NCBI RefSeq assembly: GCF_000340215.1
Contig: NW_006921541.1
Coordinates: forward strand, 2,949,527-3,013,526
Reading direction: 5' to 3'
From: Pseudocercospora fijiensis CIRAD86
Lineage: Eukaryota > Ascomycota > Dothideomycetes > Mycosphaerellales > Mycosphaerellaceae
Length of the DNA: 64,000 nucleotides
Shown: one piece after another, positions 1 through 12,420 of the stretch
Position numbering within the stretch: the first letter of the stretch is position 1
How the letters are laid out: each line of letters starts with the position of its first letter
Notes under the pieces: generated by a model
What the model saw: the letters and a program-made list of their open reading frames with translations, nothing else
Told to the model about the DNA's origin: nothing
Databases searched by the model: none
Position numbers and translations under genes: made by a program

Positions 1-419
1 ATAAAGTAAAGTCGAAGACGATAGAGTTATACTAAGCCTTAGCGGATAACTTAGCGATAGTTATTGTCTTGCACCTTTCTACCTCCGAGTCCTTTTAGGC
101 GCCCCGCTTTATAGACTACTTAGACCTTCTAACTCGTACTACAAACTTCCTTCTATATTAATAAGTAACTAGCCCTTATATTATTCTTTTCTAAGTAGAC
201 TATTCTATATATATATAAGCGGTCTATGCTAAGCCTATAGCGAAGCGCCTAAAAGAAAACTATACGGCTCCTATATAACTATCCGGTATATAAACGAGAA
301 TTCGAATTTATAGAAGTATAACTATATATTAGATAGATAAACCTAAAAAAGCTGTTCTACGTAATAATAAGAAGAAGATTTGTTCTTATATAAGCCTATC
401 GCTAATTTAGATACTATAG
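1..419. other. RIP-mutated flank, no gene recognised
   Basis: AT-rich sequence left of GypsyL-1. It ends in ATAG (416-419), the left copy of that element's 4 bp target-site duplication. I see no coherent reading frame that I can name on either strand. The stretch after the element (12704 onward) is its continuation before insertion. Confidence 0.5.
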
Positions 420-698
420 TAAAGGACGGAAACTAACACTACTACTACTACTAGTAGCAATAGTATAGGCAACCGAGGGTAATATAACCTATAGCAATAT
501 AGGCAGCTATGTTTAGCAAGATAGGATAACGAGACTGCCGCTTAGGCTAGTAACTAGAGCCCTGCAATATAGGCATTATAGAAGTGTAATATAAACAATA
601 TGCTGTACGAGGTTAATAATCTGTCTACTCTATAGAAGGAGGCCTCTTATATAGGCTTAAAACTAGGCTATAGGTATAGGGCCGGTTACTAGCTAATA
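420..698 (-). repeat. GypsyL-1 LTR (downstream LTR in coding sense)
   Basis: 279 bp, near-identical to 12421-12699 and to the GypsyL-2 LTRs. It contains a short (CTA)n-like run near its start and ends GGTTACTAGCTAATA. The TA termini are RIP products of TG and CA. Confidence 0.93.
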
Positions 699-805
699 TC
701 CCTCCCTTTCTTCGTATCTAACTAGACACGTTTTATAAGGCACGCTTAAAACAAACATATACGCATCCTTAGCGCTCTTAGCTAAGGCCGTTTTCAGAAC
801 TCCGT

Positions 806-829
806 AATAACACCCCCGGGGTAGCATTA
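806..829. repeat. Palindromic hairpin motif, site 1
   Basis: ACACCCCCGGGGTAGCATTA-type palindrome just after the stop of the unknown ORF (minus sense) and about 110 bp before the LTR. Same core as the motifs at 4045, 4472, 8478, 11719 and 44251. Confidence 0.75.
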
Positions 830-891
830 ATCCTAGATACTATAATTATACAAAAACAATTTCCTAAACAACTAATTACTATATAGACTTA

Positions 892-3618
892 CTATTGCTT
901 TAGTGTACCGTAATCCTCGCTAGTAATAACCTTATCTACTAGTCGGCTCTCGAAATCTCCTCCGGAGGCGTAGAAGCTATTAGTACCGAAGTACTATCCC
1001 TCGTAGAGAGCTTAATTAACGAGGAGGTTAGTAGCCTTTTCCTTCGTAGCATTCTTCTAATCGTATAGATATTCCTTAAGTCCCTCGTTATTAAGCTAGA
1101 GGATCTGTTTAACTTCGTTCTAAACAACGTAACTTAACTAAGGAATCCTACTAACTAGGGCGTCGGAGATATAGCCGAGGCCTTCGACTAAGATAGCCGT
1201 AGGGAAAGCGAATAGTACGAAGGAGTTAGAGGCTAGGAGAGCGGTTAGATTGCGGTACGCTTTAGCAACCTAAGAGACTGTTAAGTTCTCGTAGCCCTTA
1301 ACCTTAGTGCCGTTAATAACGCGAGAGTAGCCTAGGTTAATTAATATACGGTTGCTCTTAGTCTTTAGATTACTATATAGTAGGTATAGCATCTAAATAG
1401 AGACTTCGTACTTCTTTAGAGGGTTGAGGATCTACTCCGCTTTACGCCCCTTACTATTAGGCTAACTATTAAACATATAGTCGAGGTCGTCGTCGGTAAG
1501 GTGCTTATTAGTAAGCTTACCGATTTTGCTTAGTAGGACTAGGCTACGAGCCTTAAGCTTCTTAACCTAGTTCGCAAAGACCTCGGGCTAGTATATACCT
1601 TCGATAATAGTAGAGTAGCTAGTCTTATCCTTAGATATAAGGCAGACCTTAATACGTAGGTAACTAGTACCCTCGCTAGCTACGAGCTTAACTATATCTT
1701 GTCCGAAACGAGTAGACTCCTTAGAAGGACAGTTTTTATAAGTACCGCTAACCTTAAAGAACTTAGTAGGCTTAGGGACGGAGATAAGCTCGTATATATA
1801 ATTAGGTCGAAAGGCGACAGCTAAGAGCTATAGAGCAGGGTACTAGCGGACGATTTAGTTGCTTATACTATAAGTTTAAAGGGCATTACGGCCTTCTTGC
1901 CTAGACTTAGGTATCGTACGTATATACTAAAGGTATATTTTAAACTCCTCCTATATTATATCGATAAGGAAAGGAAGGTATACTCTACGAGGCTCTTATA
2001 ACTAACCGAAGACTCGAAGGAAGATAATATTACTAGTCTAACGAAAGCGATCGAAGGAGGTACCTTAGCTAAGAATGCCGGTAACGAACTTACTCTAGCG
2101 ATCTATTAGCGTAAGGGCGCGAGTAATAGTACTAGTAGGGTTAAACGCGTAGAGTCCTAGAGATATCGGGGCGGCAATAGGGCGTCTAGGAAACTAGTTA
2201 GTATAGGCCTAATTAGCCCTAAGGGCAGCGAAGGCATCTTAATTAGCGACATTACGTCTAATCTTTAATAGGCGGCTAATAAGGACACTCGTCTTAGCAC
2301 TAGTATAGAGACTATACGCCTTAGCGGCCTTCTTAATATAGCTAGTATATATAGTAAACGGCTCTTCGCCTAGCTTACTAAGGTCGTCGTACTACTAATA
2401 AATAGACAGGGCGACAGATGCTTTACCTATATCGCCCTTAGGAACTATATCGATCTCGGTAATAAGATATACGATAGAGTTACCCTTATAAGATCTATAG
2501 ATGTTCTTAGTTAATAGTATCGGCGAGAGACCTCTATACCTACGCTTACTAAAAGAGCCCTTAGAGGAAATAGTGTCTTCTAGTAGCGTATCCGGTATAT
2601 TAACATCGGAGTCGCTATAGTTAGTACTAGAAGGTATAGTAGACTTCTTAGCGGCCTTCTAGAATGCCTAGCGAGCCTATAGTGCCTTCTAACGCGCTAC
2701 TTCTACCTTAGCGCGCTTATCTTAAACTTCTTAGGGGATCTTACGGTTATAGGTCGAGCGACGATCTTGTACCTATATCTCTATAGCGAGCGCTAGACTA
2801 GTAGCCGTATCGGCTTCCGTCTTAAGACAAAGGACCCTACGTTCGAGAATATCTACGATAGGAGCCTCTTAACCCTTAACAATAAAACCCGTACTATTAA
2901 TGCGATAGCCCTTCTCTTTTAGTAGATCTTTAGTAGACTAGGCGTTAAGATCTACTTCGGCAATAGTATCCTTATACCGCTTCTAGTAGGCTATCGTAAA
3001 GTCGTTAAGTGCGAAGGTTAAGTTAACTAATTACTTACCGTACTTCTTACTAGTAGTAGAGACTCGATAGATTATAGTACGGGAAAGGTACTCTACTCTC
3101 TCGCGATAGACCGGATACTTATTAACGAACGACGCAACCTGCTTAGTACGCTCTTATCTATCGTAGGCGAAGTTAATAAGGCTCTTTAGGAGACTACTCG
3201 GACCTCCCTACTACTCGAAGGCTTAATTAAGGTTCGTAAAGCGTATACGAATCGTAGTGCCCGCCGTCTCGAGGCTATAGACAATAGGAAAGGCTTAATA
3301 AAGCTCTATATCCTAAAGAACGTCTCGCTTAAAGATACGCTTACTAATATCCTAGCGTAAGTTGTTTATACCGTACGATACTAAGATAGTAGCCTTCTTA
3401 ATGTTTCTATCGATAACGCGTAGTAAGGTGCGAGCGGTCTTAATCTTCTTTTAGAGGTCGTCGATAGCGGTAACGATCTAGAAACAGTGCTCGAGACTAG
3501 TTATAGCGACTAAGGCGCTATCGGGGGGAGCTTCGATCGGAACTAATACGGCTAGGTTAAGGGCTAGTAGGTTGCTGCTACTACTAGCGCCTAGCGGATT
3601 TAGGGCGCCGGAAGATAT
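892..3618 (-). pseudogene. Unknown large ORF downstream of pol (ORF A), RIP-broken
   Basis: About 909 codons, read on the minus strand from an ATA (probably a RIP-changed ATG; N-terminus reads xSSGALNPLG) to a TAG after YGTLKQ. The frame is coherent throughout, and nearly all internal stops are TAG/TAA where Gln or Trp would stand. The early part is rich in Ala, Ser and Pro, followed by charged, probably helical stretches (around DDLQKKIKTARTLL) and a Lys/Arg/Ala-rich linker. I see no convincing transmembrane segment or catalytic motif and do not recognise the family. GypsyL-2 carries the same ORF at nearly the same length (47619-50354), so it belongs to the element. Its position after integrase is where env-like or other accessory genes occur in some Gypsy elements, but no env feature is visible. 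Confidence 0.65.
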
Positions 3619-4044
3619 CTTAGTCGACCGGAGCGGAAAGGAGTTAGTAACAAGTTTGCAAAAACGTTCGTAGCTTGTTAATAATAATTAAAGGGTTTAG
3701 ATAGAAGAAGGGGGAGAGGGTAGGCGGTAGTAAGTTAGTTAGTATTTAAGTAGAAGAAAGAGCTTAGAAAGCTCGCCTTAAATAGGGTACGAAGGTAGCG
3801 TAGTCCGTATATTCCGGTAAAGCAAACGGATAACGACTATATATAGACCCTAAAAAGTAAAGCTATATACGAGACTCCTTTGTTAGTAGGGTAGGCTAAA
3901 GTTTAACAATCGATCTAGCTAATTGCTAGTAGCGACTACGCGCCTTTATTAACCTCTAGCTTTCGTAGATTCTCGCGTACTCGAAATGTAACTAGTTAGT
4001 TTAAGTACCTAGTAGTAATCTATAGTAGTAAGGCTAGCGGGACT

Positions 4045-4068
4045 AATAATATCCCCGGGGTAGTATTA
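4045..4068. repeat. Palindromic hairpin motif, site 2
   Basis: Core ATCCCCGGGGTAGTATTAG, with arms CTAATA and TATTAG pairing. It lies about 430 bp upstream (minus sense) of the ORF A start. Confidence 0.75.
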
Positions 4069-4471
4069 GCTTTTCTCTAGAGACGCTCGGTAACTAGGAG
4101 CAAATCGCCTAGGCCTAGCGTAGCTTATATTAGCCTATAGCACTATCGTTATAGATACAGTATTACCTTTTATAGCAGTAGGCATATAAACGTAGCCCGT
4201 GCGTTCTTTTTTCTTCTAGACACTAAGCTTAGCGGCCTAAGGTCCCTATTCTTAGAGGCTATAGGCCTAGGTTGCTATATCTATCTAAGAGCTAGGGAGA
4301 GGGATCCTCCCTTTCTTAGTATCCTACGTAACTAATGCTAATTAGGGCAGGAACAATTCTCTCTAGTAGGGTATCTTGTTACCGTTGCTATCTAAGGGTA
4401 GTTACTAGAGACTAGGTAACTAGAGGGAAGTAGTCCTAGAAGGGTAGGGGGTTAGGTTCGGCTAGCTTCCG
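4069..4471. other. Spacer between pol and ORF A
   Basis: About 400 bp bounded on both sides by the palindromic motif. No coherent ORF on either strand. The same spacer, with the same bounding motifs, exists in GypsyL-2 (50802-51205), so it is part of the element and may hold leader or regulatory sequence for ORF A. Confidence 0.5.
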
Positions 4472-4501
4472 AATGCTACCCCCGGGGTATTATTCGGAAG
4501 T
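4467..4501. repeat. Palindromic hairpin motif, site 3 (extended arms)
   Basis: The longest arms of the set: CTTCCGAAT on the left pairs with ATTCGGAAG on the right, around the CTACCCC / GGGGTA core. It lies about 250 bp after the pol stop in minus sense. Confidence 0.8.
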
Positions 4502-4747
4502 TATACATCGTATAGTTCTTTCTAAGGAAATACAAAAGGAGTAAAGCTATAGCAATATTAAACGAAGGCAAAAGACAAAAGAGCAAAACAATAGACAAGG
4601 TAAAAGTAAAGGAGGGCAACAACTAAGAGTATTAACATCCGTAGGAATAGGTAGTAAGGACTAAAGCTAAAGGGTAGCGCTCTATATTAATAGCGCGGAG
4701 AATAGTTAATAGGCAAGGAAAAGCAACGTAGCGGGAAGGACAAGCAA

Positions 4748-7700
4748 TTATTTAGTCTCGGGGTCGTTTAGCTATTATTCTAGGCGGTCTTTATCGCTAG
4801 ACTAGTTAGGTTCCTTAGAGTTAGAGTTAGATAGCTAGAAGTCTAGTTTACTATTAGAATCGGAATCAATATCGGAATTAATATCGGAAACGCTCTATAT
4901 ATAGTTAATCTATATAGAACCCTCCCTTTATTCTTAAGTTATTCCTAATAGCTTACTAAGACGAATCTAGGGATAGGTATAGTTCTTAGGCAGAACAGGA
5001 TCTAGAATAGCGGCAGGATCCTCCTCCTAATAGGTATCTAAGGTCGGTAGAGGGTCTATAGAGGCACTAACTTCCTCCTCGGTCGGCGGAGGGCGGGTAG
5101 GTTCTCGTAACTTAACGATCTTCCTTAGATTAGCCCGAGGGTAAGTATACTTTAAGGTAGCACTATCTAACTCCTAAAGAAGGTATACGGAACCCGAGTA
5201 AAGGACCTCCTTTACTCTATAAGGACCCTTCTACTTAAAGGCTAGCTTATAGGAGTAACTATACTCTAGTTCGGACCGGTATAGAAGGACTATATTGCTA
5301 ATCTTTAGAGGTTCCTAATTAATAGTATTATAGTTATTAAAATACTGCTTAGCCTCTTCCCGAAGGCGACGTTGTCGAGCAAGACCCTCTTAAGAAGTCG
5401 TAGTTATATCCTTAAGAGCCTTAGCCCGTAGGGTAAGAAGATCTGCCTTAGTACGAACAGACCCCTAATCGTAAACGCCGTACGTACGATAGGACAATTT
5501 AATAGGAAGAACGGCGTCCCTCCTAATTATAAGCTCCGCTAGTATAAGTCTAGTCGTGCCGACAATAGTAGTTCGGTCCGCCTAGAGAAGGGCTAGGACG
5601 CGGGTAGAGATAGGAACTAATCTATCTTTACTATTAGTTGTCTTAGACAGGGTATCAATTGAAGACCGATAGCCGCGTTTAATAATAGTATTCGACTAGG
5701 GATAGTACGGGGAGATACGAACGTTCTTCGCCCTATACGAAGCAAGCAGCGCTTAGACTTCTTTAGCTATATTGTTTGTAGCGTTGTCTAAGATAATCTC
5801 GTAAGGCGCTTCCTAGCGGTAGAATAGATCCTTAAATAGGAAGGTAGCTATATCCCGGGCATTAATAGTACCGTAGGCCTTATAGAAATAATAGGCCTCC
5901 GGCTATCGAGAAAGACCCTCTCGAATAACATATAAGCTGTTATTACGGCTAAGATAAACTCTATCGCTATACTACCGCTCCCCGACCGATTCGGTAGTAG
6001 GAATACGTAGCTCTCCTAGACGTCGGTAGCTATTCCTAAAATTACACTTAGGACAGCTCTTATAGTAGCGGGAGATATTAGCCTATACGCCGTCCTACTA
6101 GTAGCGTCGACGAAGGACATCGAAGGTGCCCTCCGCCGCCCGGTAGCCGAGCTTATCGTAAACGGAACGAAGGATTTCTTATCGGGCTACTAGATCGTTA
6201 ATAATACGCTAGAGCGGTATATTAATTATAGCCTATCGCTAAAGAATGCGATCCTTAATAAGGAACCTCCGAGAATAGCGAATAATACGACGGTATTAAC
6301 TTTTTAATAGACTAGGAGCTCTCTTCGTATAGGTAAGGAAGTAGGCGATATTATAGGAGTCGTCGGAGTAGACCCTATTAAGGATATTATCCCTACCTAG
6401 TTCGTCCGCCTTAGCATCGTCCTAGTCCTCGCCGTTAGTAGTAGAGTCTTCGTTAGGCTAGTTACTAGGTTAGCCGTCGGCAGTAGGCCTAGTAATTACC
6501 GGTATAGCGTTAATATAGAAGGTAGTAAAGAAGGTGCGATTAATAACCGCGTCGACATCCTCTTCTTCTATTATCTCGGCGATGTCTTCTTCTATAGTAG
6601 GCCTTCTAAAAAGGCTATCCGGTCTAGTATGCTTCTTACTAGGAATATAGAAGACGTCGAAATTAAACAAATAGATCTAGGCAACCTACCGAGCTATCGT
6701 AGAGTTAGGTAGGTCGGAGGCTATACGGTTAAGTTAATAGACTAGCGTCTAAGTATCGACTTCTAGGCGAAAGAATACTCTAAAGAGCTAAGGTCGGAAC
6801 TTCTTAAGAGCCTTATAGATACTAAGGCATTCTCGCTTGCTAGTATCGTATTAGGCCTCGATAGGTTTCTATAGACCGGACTCGTACCGGATAGGGTAAC
6901 GTAAGGAGGGCTCCTTACGGTTGTGTTATGTTAGTATCTCGCCGTAGCCTTCCCCGCTCGAGTCGATAGTAATAATTAGTAGACCTACGCCTTCCGAGTA
7001 GTTAATAGAGGTAAGCGTAGGCGCGCTAACAAGTGCCTTAGTAACCTTATCTTTAGCGGCTTAGTAAACGGAGGTCTATTTAAACTCTATATCCTTCTTA
7101 AGCAAGGCGTATAGAGGCTTGTGTACTAACGTAAAGTTCTCGACCTAGATATAGAAGTAAGAGACTACTCTAAGCTAGATCCGGACATCTTTCTAATAGG
7201 CGGGGTCTAGCTAGGATACAATCTTTAGGACCCGTATATTGTTAGGATAGCGGCCGTTCTTATTAGTAACAAACCCGACAATGTTTATACGCTTATATAG
7301 GAGCTAAAGCTTTTCCCTATATACTATTAAGTTAGCCCGCTCTAAGTCGCAGAGGATACTATCGAGGTTCTAGATATATTTAAGAAAGAACCTACGAATG
7401 CTAGGCTCTACTTCTTCGTTGTTATACCTAGTTTTAGGGCCTTTAATACGACGTCGTCGAGGAAAGGCATCGTAGCACAAGAAATATAAGCTGCGAGGAC
7501 TTGATTTATAATACGCACGAACTAGGCTACTAAGTTAGTCGCCCTTTAGGGAAGGGTAGTTTATCTATATAGTCTAAGGGGCGTTTCGAAACTAGTTAGG
7601 TCTCTACTATTAGGGTAGAGAGGTATCTAGTCGTAGCCCGAGAATATATTAACTAGTAAGGCTACTATATAGTTAGTAAAGGCTTCTAAGAACCTATTAG

Positions 7701-8470
7701 TCTCCGGAGGAAGATTAGCGTCTCTAATCGTAACTATATTAAACTTCTAGGCAGCGTTAATTAGCCGATACTTCTTTAGTTCCCTAGGAGCTGTCTTCTT
7801 CTAAACTAGGAAGTATAGATTGCGATACGAGGCATAGGAAGGCTCTAAGGTGCTAGCCTTTATACGCTACCGTATTATGTCCTTAACTATACCTCTTAGG
7901 CTTAGGTTTAGCTTGAACCCTAGGTAAGCCTAAGGCTTATACTCGATCGTTCGGATCCTCTATAGAGGGGCAACCTCCGGGTTAATCCTGCCTAGATGCG
8001 TAAAGTTATATACTAATACGGCCTCGCGGTTATATAGAAGCTCGTATAGCAAATCTAGTTTAAGATCCGAAAGCTCGATACTAGGTTTAATGTTCGCTAG
8101 TCTCTCCGGCGTTAGCCTCGATCCCCTAGGAATAGTAGAGAACTTCTTAGTAATATACCTCTAGTCGTATAGACTATCCCTAGGTGTTAATATCGCTTCG
8201 CGGTTAAGGCACTTTTGTCGCTAGTTAGGATTTCCGCTAGGATTAGACCTATCGGTTATATATACGCTGCCCTTTACAAGCTTAATCTTATTAGCTACCC
8301 TCTTATATAGGGCACATATACTAACCGCTCGTAATACCCGAGCCCTCTCTCTTTAACGTTAGGCCCGAAGATTAGCGTAATAGAACAGCGCGTAAACTTT
8401 ATTAGAAGTCTCCTTAAGTCGGTAGGTATATAGCTAGTAATCCTAATTTATAATTCCGGCGAAAACGTTA
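4748..8470 (-). pseudogene. GypsyL-1 pol: reverse transcriptase, RNase H, integrase
   Basis: Minus-strand frame of about 1240 codons ending at TAA 4748-4750. It would copy element RNA into DNA and insert it. The RT is at roughly 8.1-7.1 kb, with NIFSGYD, a PFLDD catalytic box near 7465 (the Asp pair is intact) and GFVTNKNGRYP. RNase H follows at about 6.95-6.55 kb and ends in the typical linker YIPSKKHTRPDSLFRRP. Integrase runs from about 6.1 to 5.4 kb, with a C-terminal GPYRVKEVLYSGSVYLL module near 5.2 kb. No chromodomain is visible. The frame is offset from gag-pro and overlaps its end. Many Trp/Gln codons are now stops, so it is inactive. Confidence 0.88.
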
Positions 8471-11400
8471 GATTCCTAATAATACCCCCGGGATAGCATT
8501 CGATCGGCGCTCTAATTAGTTAGTTCGGATTCGGGCTCGGGTAGATCCGCTTCCGGCGGCGATAATTGCGATAGTATTATTACCGAGATTCGTATACTAG
8601 GTTATCGTTGCCGTACTATTATACTCGCTATCGCTTCGAGTATTCGTCTCCTTAGTATAGAGCCTAGAAACTTGCCTTAACGTATAAAGCGGCGCACCTC
8701 TAGATATAACCTATTTAAGCTATACTAACTTATAGCGTAGATTGCCGGTCTTACAACCGCGCTATAGCGTTTCCCGAAGAGCGTTTAGAAGTAGCAAGGA
8801 TATTCTCGTAGGATTTGTAGCTAGTATTTCCGATATAACTAGTAAATACGACTCGGTTACCCTTCTAGTTAGCGATAGTTCCTTCCTAGGAGCTATCGTC
8901 GTAGTTACGCTAGACATCCCGGGTTATACGAGACTATAGTCGACCTAGAATAATTAGCGTATTCGGGTTAGCGGCAATCTAGAAGGTAAAGGAGAAGCAT
9001 ATGCCGAAAGCGTCTACTATAATATTATAGTAGGTACCTACTAGCGCAACCTCCCTATTTACTCCCTATATACTAAGGGAAATATCTCTATTTATTAGCA
9101 GTCGGAGCTGTTTAGCCTAGCGCTTACTTATAATAAGTAACTCTAAACTATTATTAAGTATTACTAGCAACTGCTAACTATAGCTTCCGATAGTAACTTA
9201 AATATAGATAGCGGGAACGACGGCGAAGGAACGGGTAACTACGGAAAGGTCTATATTATTAGGGATAGAGTAAAGCTCCTTAGGTCGAGGAGGTCCTACT
9301 CGACCGATTTGTTAGCTAGTAAATCGGATAGCCTTAATAGAAACTAAAACCGAAGCAGGGTCGGCATTATTACTATCCCTTTAGCCTATCTCCTTAATCC
9401 CCTCTTCGTTAGCATTATCGATAGTCTCCTAGCTCTCGTAGGTTACTAATTCGCCTTCTGCTAACTCTTAGGCACCTAAAAATTCAGGAAGGAACTATAG
9501 AGAAGAGACGTCGATATAGTCCTCTCGCCCCTATTTACGTCGAAGGGCTACAAGGTCTTTTATAAAGGTAGTATCGTTAGGAATCCGGCTCTAGAATAGG
9601 TTAGTAGGCAAACCGTATACTAGAAGCTCTCCTATAGACACGTTAGACTTAAGGTCTAGGAACTATAAAGCCTAGAAGAGAGCATTTGCCTTTATATCGT
9701 AAGAGTTAGTAGGCCCGGTACCGTACTTCTTTATATACCTATTAAAGCGAAAGCTCTTTAGATCGGATAACTTCCGCTTATAGGTAGGTAGGTTAGCTAG
9801 GCCTAGGGTACTACTAAGGTCGGTAGTATCGTCCTCTATATCGATATCGGGAGTCTCTAGTACCTCCGGAGTAGCTATACTAGCTCGAGTTATACGGTCT
9901 TTAGCTATCTAGAGAGTCTTAGTCTTAGCGACTAATTCCCGCTATTTCTTAGCCTTATCGGCTGCCTATTTCTTAAGTATCCTAGTAGGGGCTGCCGTAC
10001 TAGGGCGGGTAGGGTTCTACGGGCTTTTACCCTTACCCTAGGACTAGGTTTAGGACGACTAAGTTTAGGACCTTATAGTAGCGTAGACATCTACGCTATT
10101 CTTAGTAACCGCGTAAACATTAGTAACTACGTCCGGGTCCTAAGAAACAAAGTTAACTTTAATAGGCTTAGTAGTACCGTTACTGCTCCGCTCCTTAACC
10201 TGTTTTGCCCTAACCTTCTAAGTTTCTCGTTTAGCAATAGCGGCGAGGGTACTATTCCTAGTATCCTTAAACTCGATCTTACTACTATACTTCTTCTCTA
10301 GAAGACTCTTAAGTTAAGGCAGCTTCGGGGCTCTACGATCCTACTTAAAGTCAATCTTATCGCTAGTATCGGTATAGTAGAACCGACTATTTACTTGTAT
10401 AACGAGCTTCCTCTTAAGAAGCTCTTTCTAGATAGGGCAGTCTAATTAAATATATTTGAAACCGCCGCATATCTAGCACTTGCTATCTAAGTTAGAATAG
10501 ATCTTCCGTATAGCGTAGACGTTAACTAAAGGGGCCTTAGGGTAGTTAGGATCGGAAACCTAGTAGACCGGTAGCTTATCCTTTAGTATACTAGTATTAA
10601 TAACCTCCCTAACTCGCTATAGTGCTTTCGCATTAAGGTTAAGCTAGGCTAGGGATTTAGCTAAGTCCGTAACGTCCTAAGAGTGCTTAGTAATAGTAGG
10701 AGTTACGGTCTTAGGACCGCTCTACGACTTAGGAAGGAACTTAGGTCCTCTACTTCCCGAGGCGTCGCTCTTTACCTAAGCTAGGTTATTCCGGTCCTCG
10801 CTATAAATAAACTTCTTCGCATCGGCGGAGCTATTAATATCGTCCTTAATAGCCTCTAGGACCTCTTTATACTTCCTAAAGGTCTTAGGATTAGCTTCGC
10901 TAAGCTTATAGCGACGGAAGATACGCTTAGCTATAGACTACGGCAACCCTTTAAGGAGTAGCCTCGTTCTCTAAGAATTCTCGAGGTCCTACTAGTCGAT
11001 GCCGTCCGCTAACTTAACAAACTCGCGGACGTACTCCTTTAGGTCGTTATCTTCGGTACGCCTCTCTATATAGAGGTTCTTAAGCTACGTACGACTACCT
11101 TTAATACGACGGCTATCGCGATCCCGATACTCCCTTATAAAGGCTTGCTTAAAGACCTCCTAGTTAGCATTAGACTTATCGTCCTTTTCTAGGTAGCTAA
11201 CTAGGGTTCTAAGGGTTCGGTAAAGCTTAGTAATAGTAGTCCTCGTAAGGGACCGGACCTTGTACTAGTCCGACTCCTCTTCGAGCCTATACTCGGCTAA
11301 GTTGTCCTTAAAGCGTTCTACGTACGCCGTAGCGTTCTACCCTTCGAATAAAGGGTTTCTACCGCTTCCTAGCTCTAGTAGGCGACGCCTGTTTTAACGG

Positions 11401-11597
11401 AGAAGCTTAGTTTGCCCTTAGATTATTTTTATAACGACGTTATAAAGAGCCTCGGGCGTAGAAGGCTCGATAGCCCCTAGGTCGATAGCGCTTATAATAA
11501 CTAGTCGTCGCCTAATTTCTTCGTTAATAGGGTTAGGTAGGTTATTAGATTCCGAAGATTCCGCTAATTCGTAATGCTCGCTTTCGCTAGAGCTTAT
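8448..11597 (-). pseudogene. GypsyL-1 gag-pro: capsid, zinc knuckle, aspartic protease
   Basis: About 1050 codons, minus strand, from an ATA that was probably ATG (xSSSESEHYELAE) to TAA 8448-8450. The capsid region spans about 11.45-10.7 kb (for example DNDLKEYVREFVKLADGID). One CCHC knuckle reads C-x-I-C-G-G-F-K-Y-I near 10.46 kb; its His is now Tyr and a Trp codon is a stop. A long Lys-rich linker follows. A retropepsin-like domain lies at about 9.2-8.7 kb, with RNYDD and LILGRL blocks typical of fungal Gypsy proteases. The active-site Asp is not evident (it reads LNNS, a likely Asp-to-Asn change). The short plus-strand ORF at 8742-8939 is a shadow of the protease. Confidence 0.83.
8478..8500. 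repeat. Palindromic hairpin motif, site 4 (gag-pro/pol junction)
   Basis: AATACCCCCGGGATAGCATT. It lies within the last codons of gag-pro (minus sense reads ECYPGG), some 30 nt before the stop and next to the shift into the pol frame. A coding role and a structural role are both possible here. Confidence 0.7.
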
Positions 11598-11718
11598 TCG
11601 ATTATTGTAAAGTAGTTAAAATAAAATGCTATAGGAAAGTGCTTTTAGTATATATTGTAGGTTTGGTTTGTTTCGATATTGCTATACGAGAAAGCGGTAT
11701 ACTAGGCTGTTTTCTTCT

Positions 11719-11741
11719 AATATTACCCCTAGGGTAGTATT
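11719..11741. repeat. Palindromic hairpin motif, site 5 (upstream of gag)
   Basis: TATTACCCCTAGGGTAGTAT. The outer arms TTCTAAT and ATTAGAA extend it to about 31 bp. It lies about 120 bp upstream of the gag start in minus sense, in what should be leader RNA, so it is not coding. Confidence 0.75.
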
Positions 11742-12420
11742 AGAATTTAGCCTCCTAGGGGTCGCCTAGACACTACTAGGAGCTTTAAATTAGTAAACTT
11801 TAGATAAAAGCCGCTCGGAGGAAGGAACTACAATCTCTATTTATACCTAGATCCTAGAAACTAGCCCCTTTACTAACCCTCGTTATCTCCTTTAGCTAGG
11901 CGGGGGGGCGGGAACCTTCTTTTTCTAGTAGAAGGCTAAGCACTATCCGAACGAGGCTACGAATCCCGAAACAATCTATCCTAATTAATAGGGAAACTAT
12001 CTAGGCATCCGACCTGTAATCTAGAAATTGCTATCGTATTAATAGTCTTAGCGGGGCCCGCTAAGGTCGATAGGTAATTAATCTATCTCCCCTTTTAGGC
12101 TTAGCGGTAGCTTATCTCGAGCAAGCGGTACTAAATAGGTCTTTAACCCGGAGCCGAGTCCTTAGAAACTAGCTATAGTTATAGACTAGGCCCTAAGCTA
12201 CAACAGTCCTAAGGGTTTGTAGCTTTTCGGGGTTAAAGCGATGCCCTCGTTAAGAGGTTTCTCTACTTGTCGTAATAGCCCCTTAAGATACTTCGGTATC
12301 GTCTATATCGTAGGCTCTTGTCGTGCCCTCGCTTTAGTTATAGCTATTCGTGCCTAGAGACTACCTTTAATATACCTAAGCCTATTAGATATAAAGAGAT
12401 AGCCCTACCTTCGGCTCTAA

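Noticed and set aside
8742..8939. Plus-strand ORF, conserved at 55473-55670, considered as an antisense gene between gag and pol
   Set aside because: The minus strand there reads as the Gypsy aspartic protease (LILGRL, RNYDD blocks) continuous with gag, so the plus ORF is a shadow; conservation follows from the protease.
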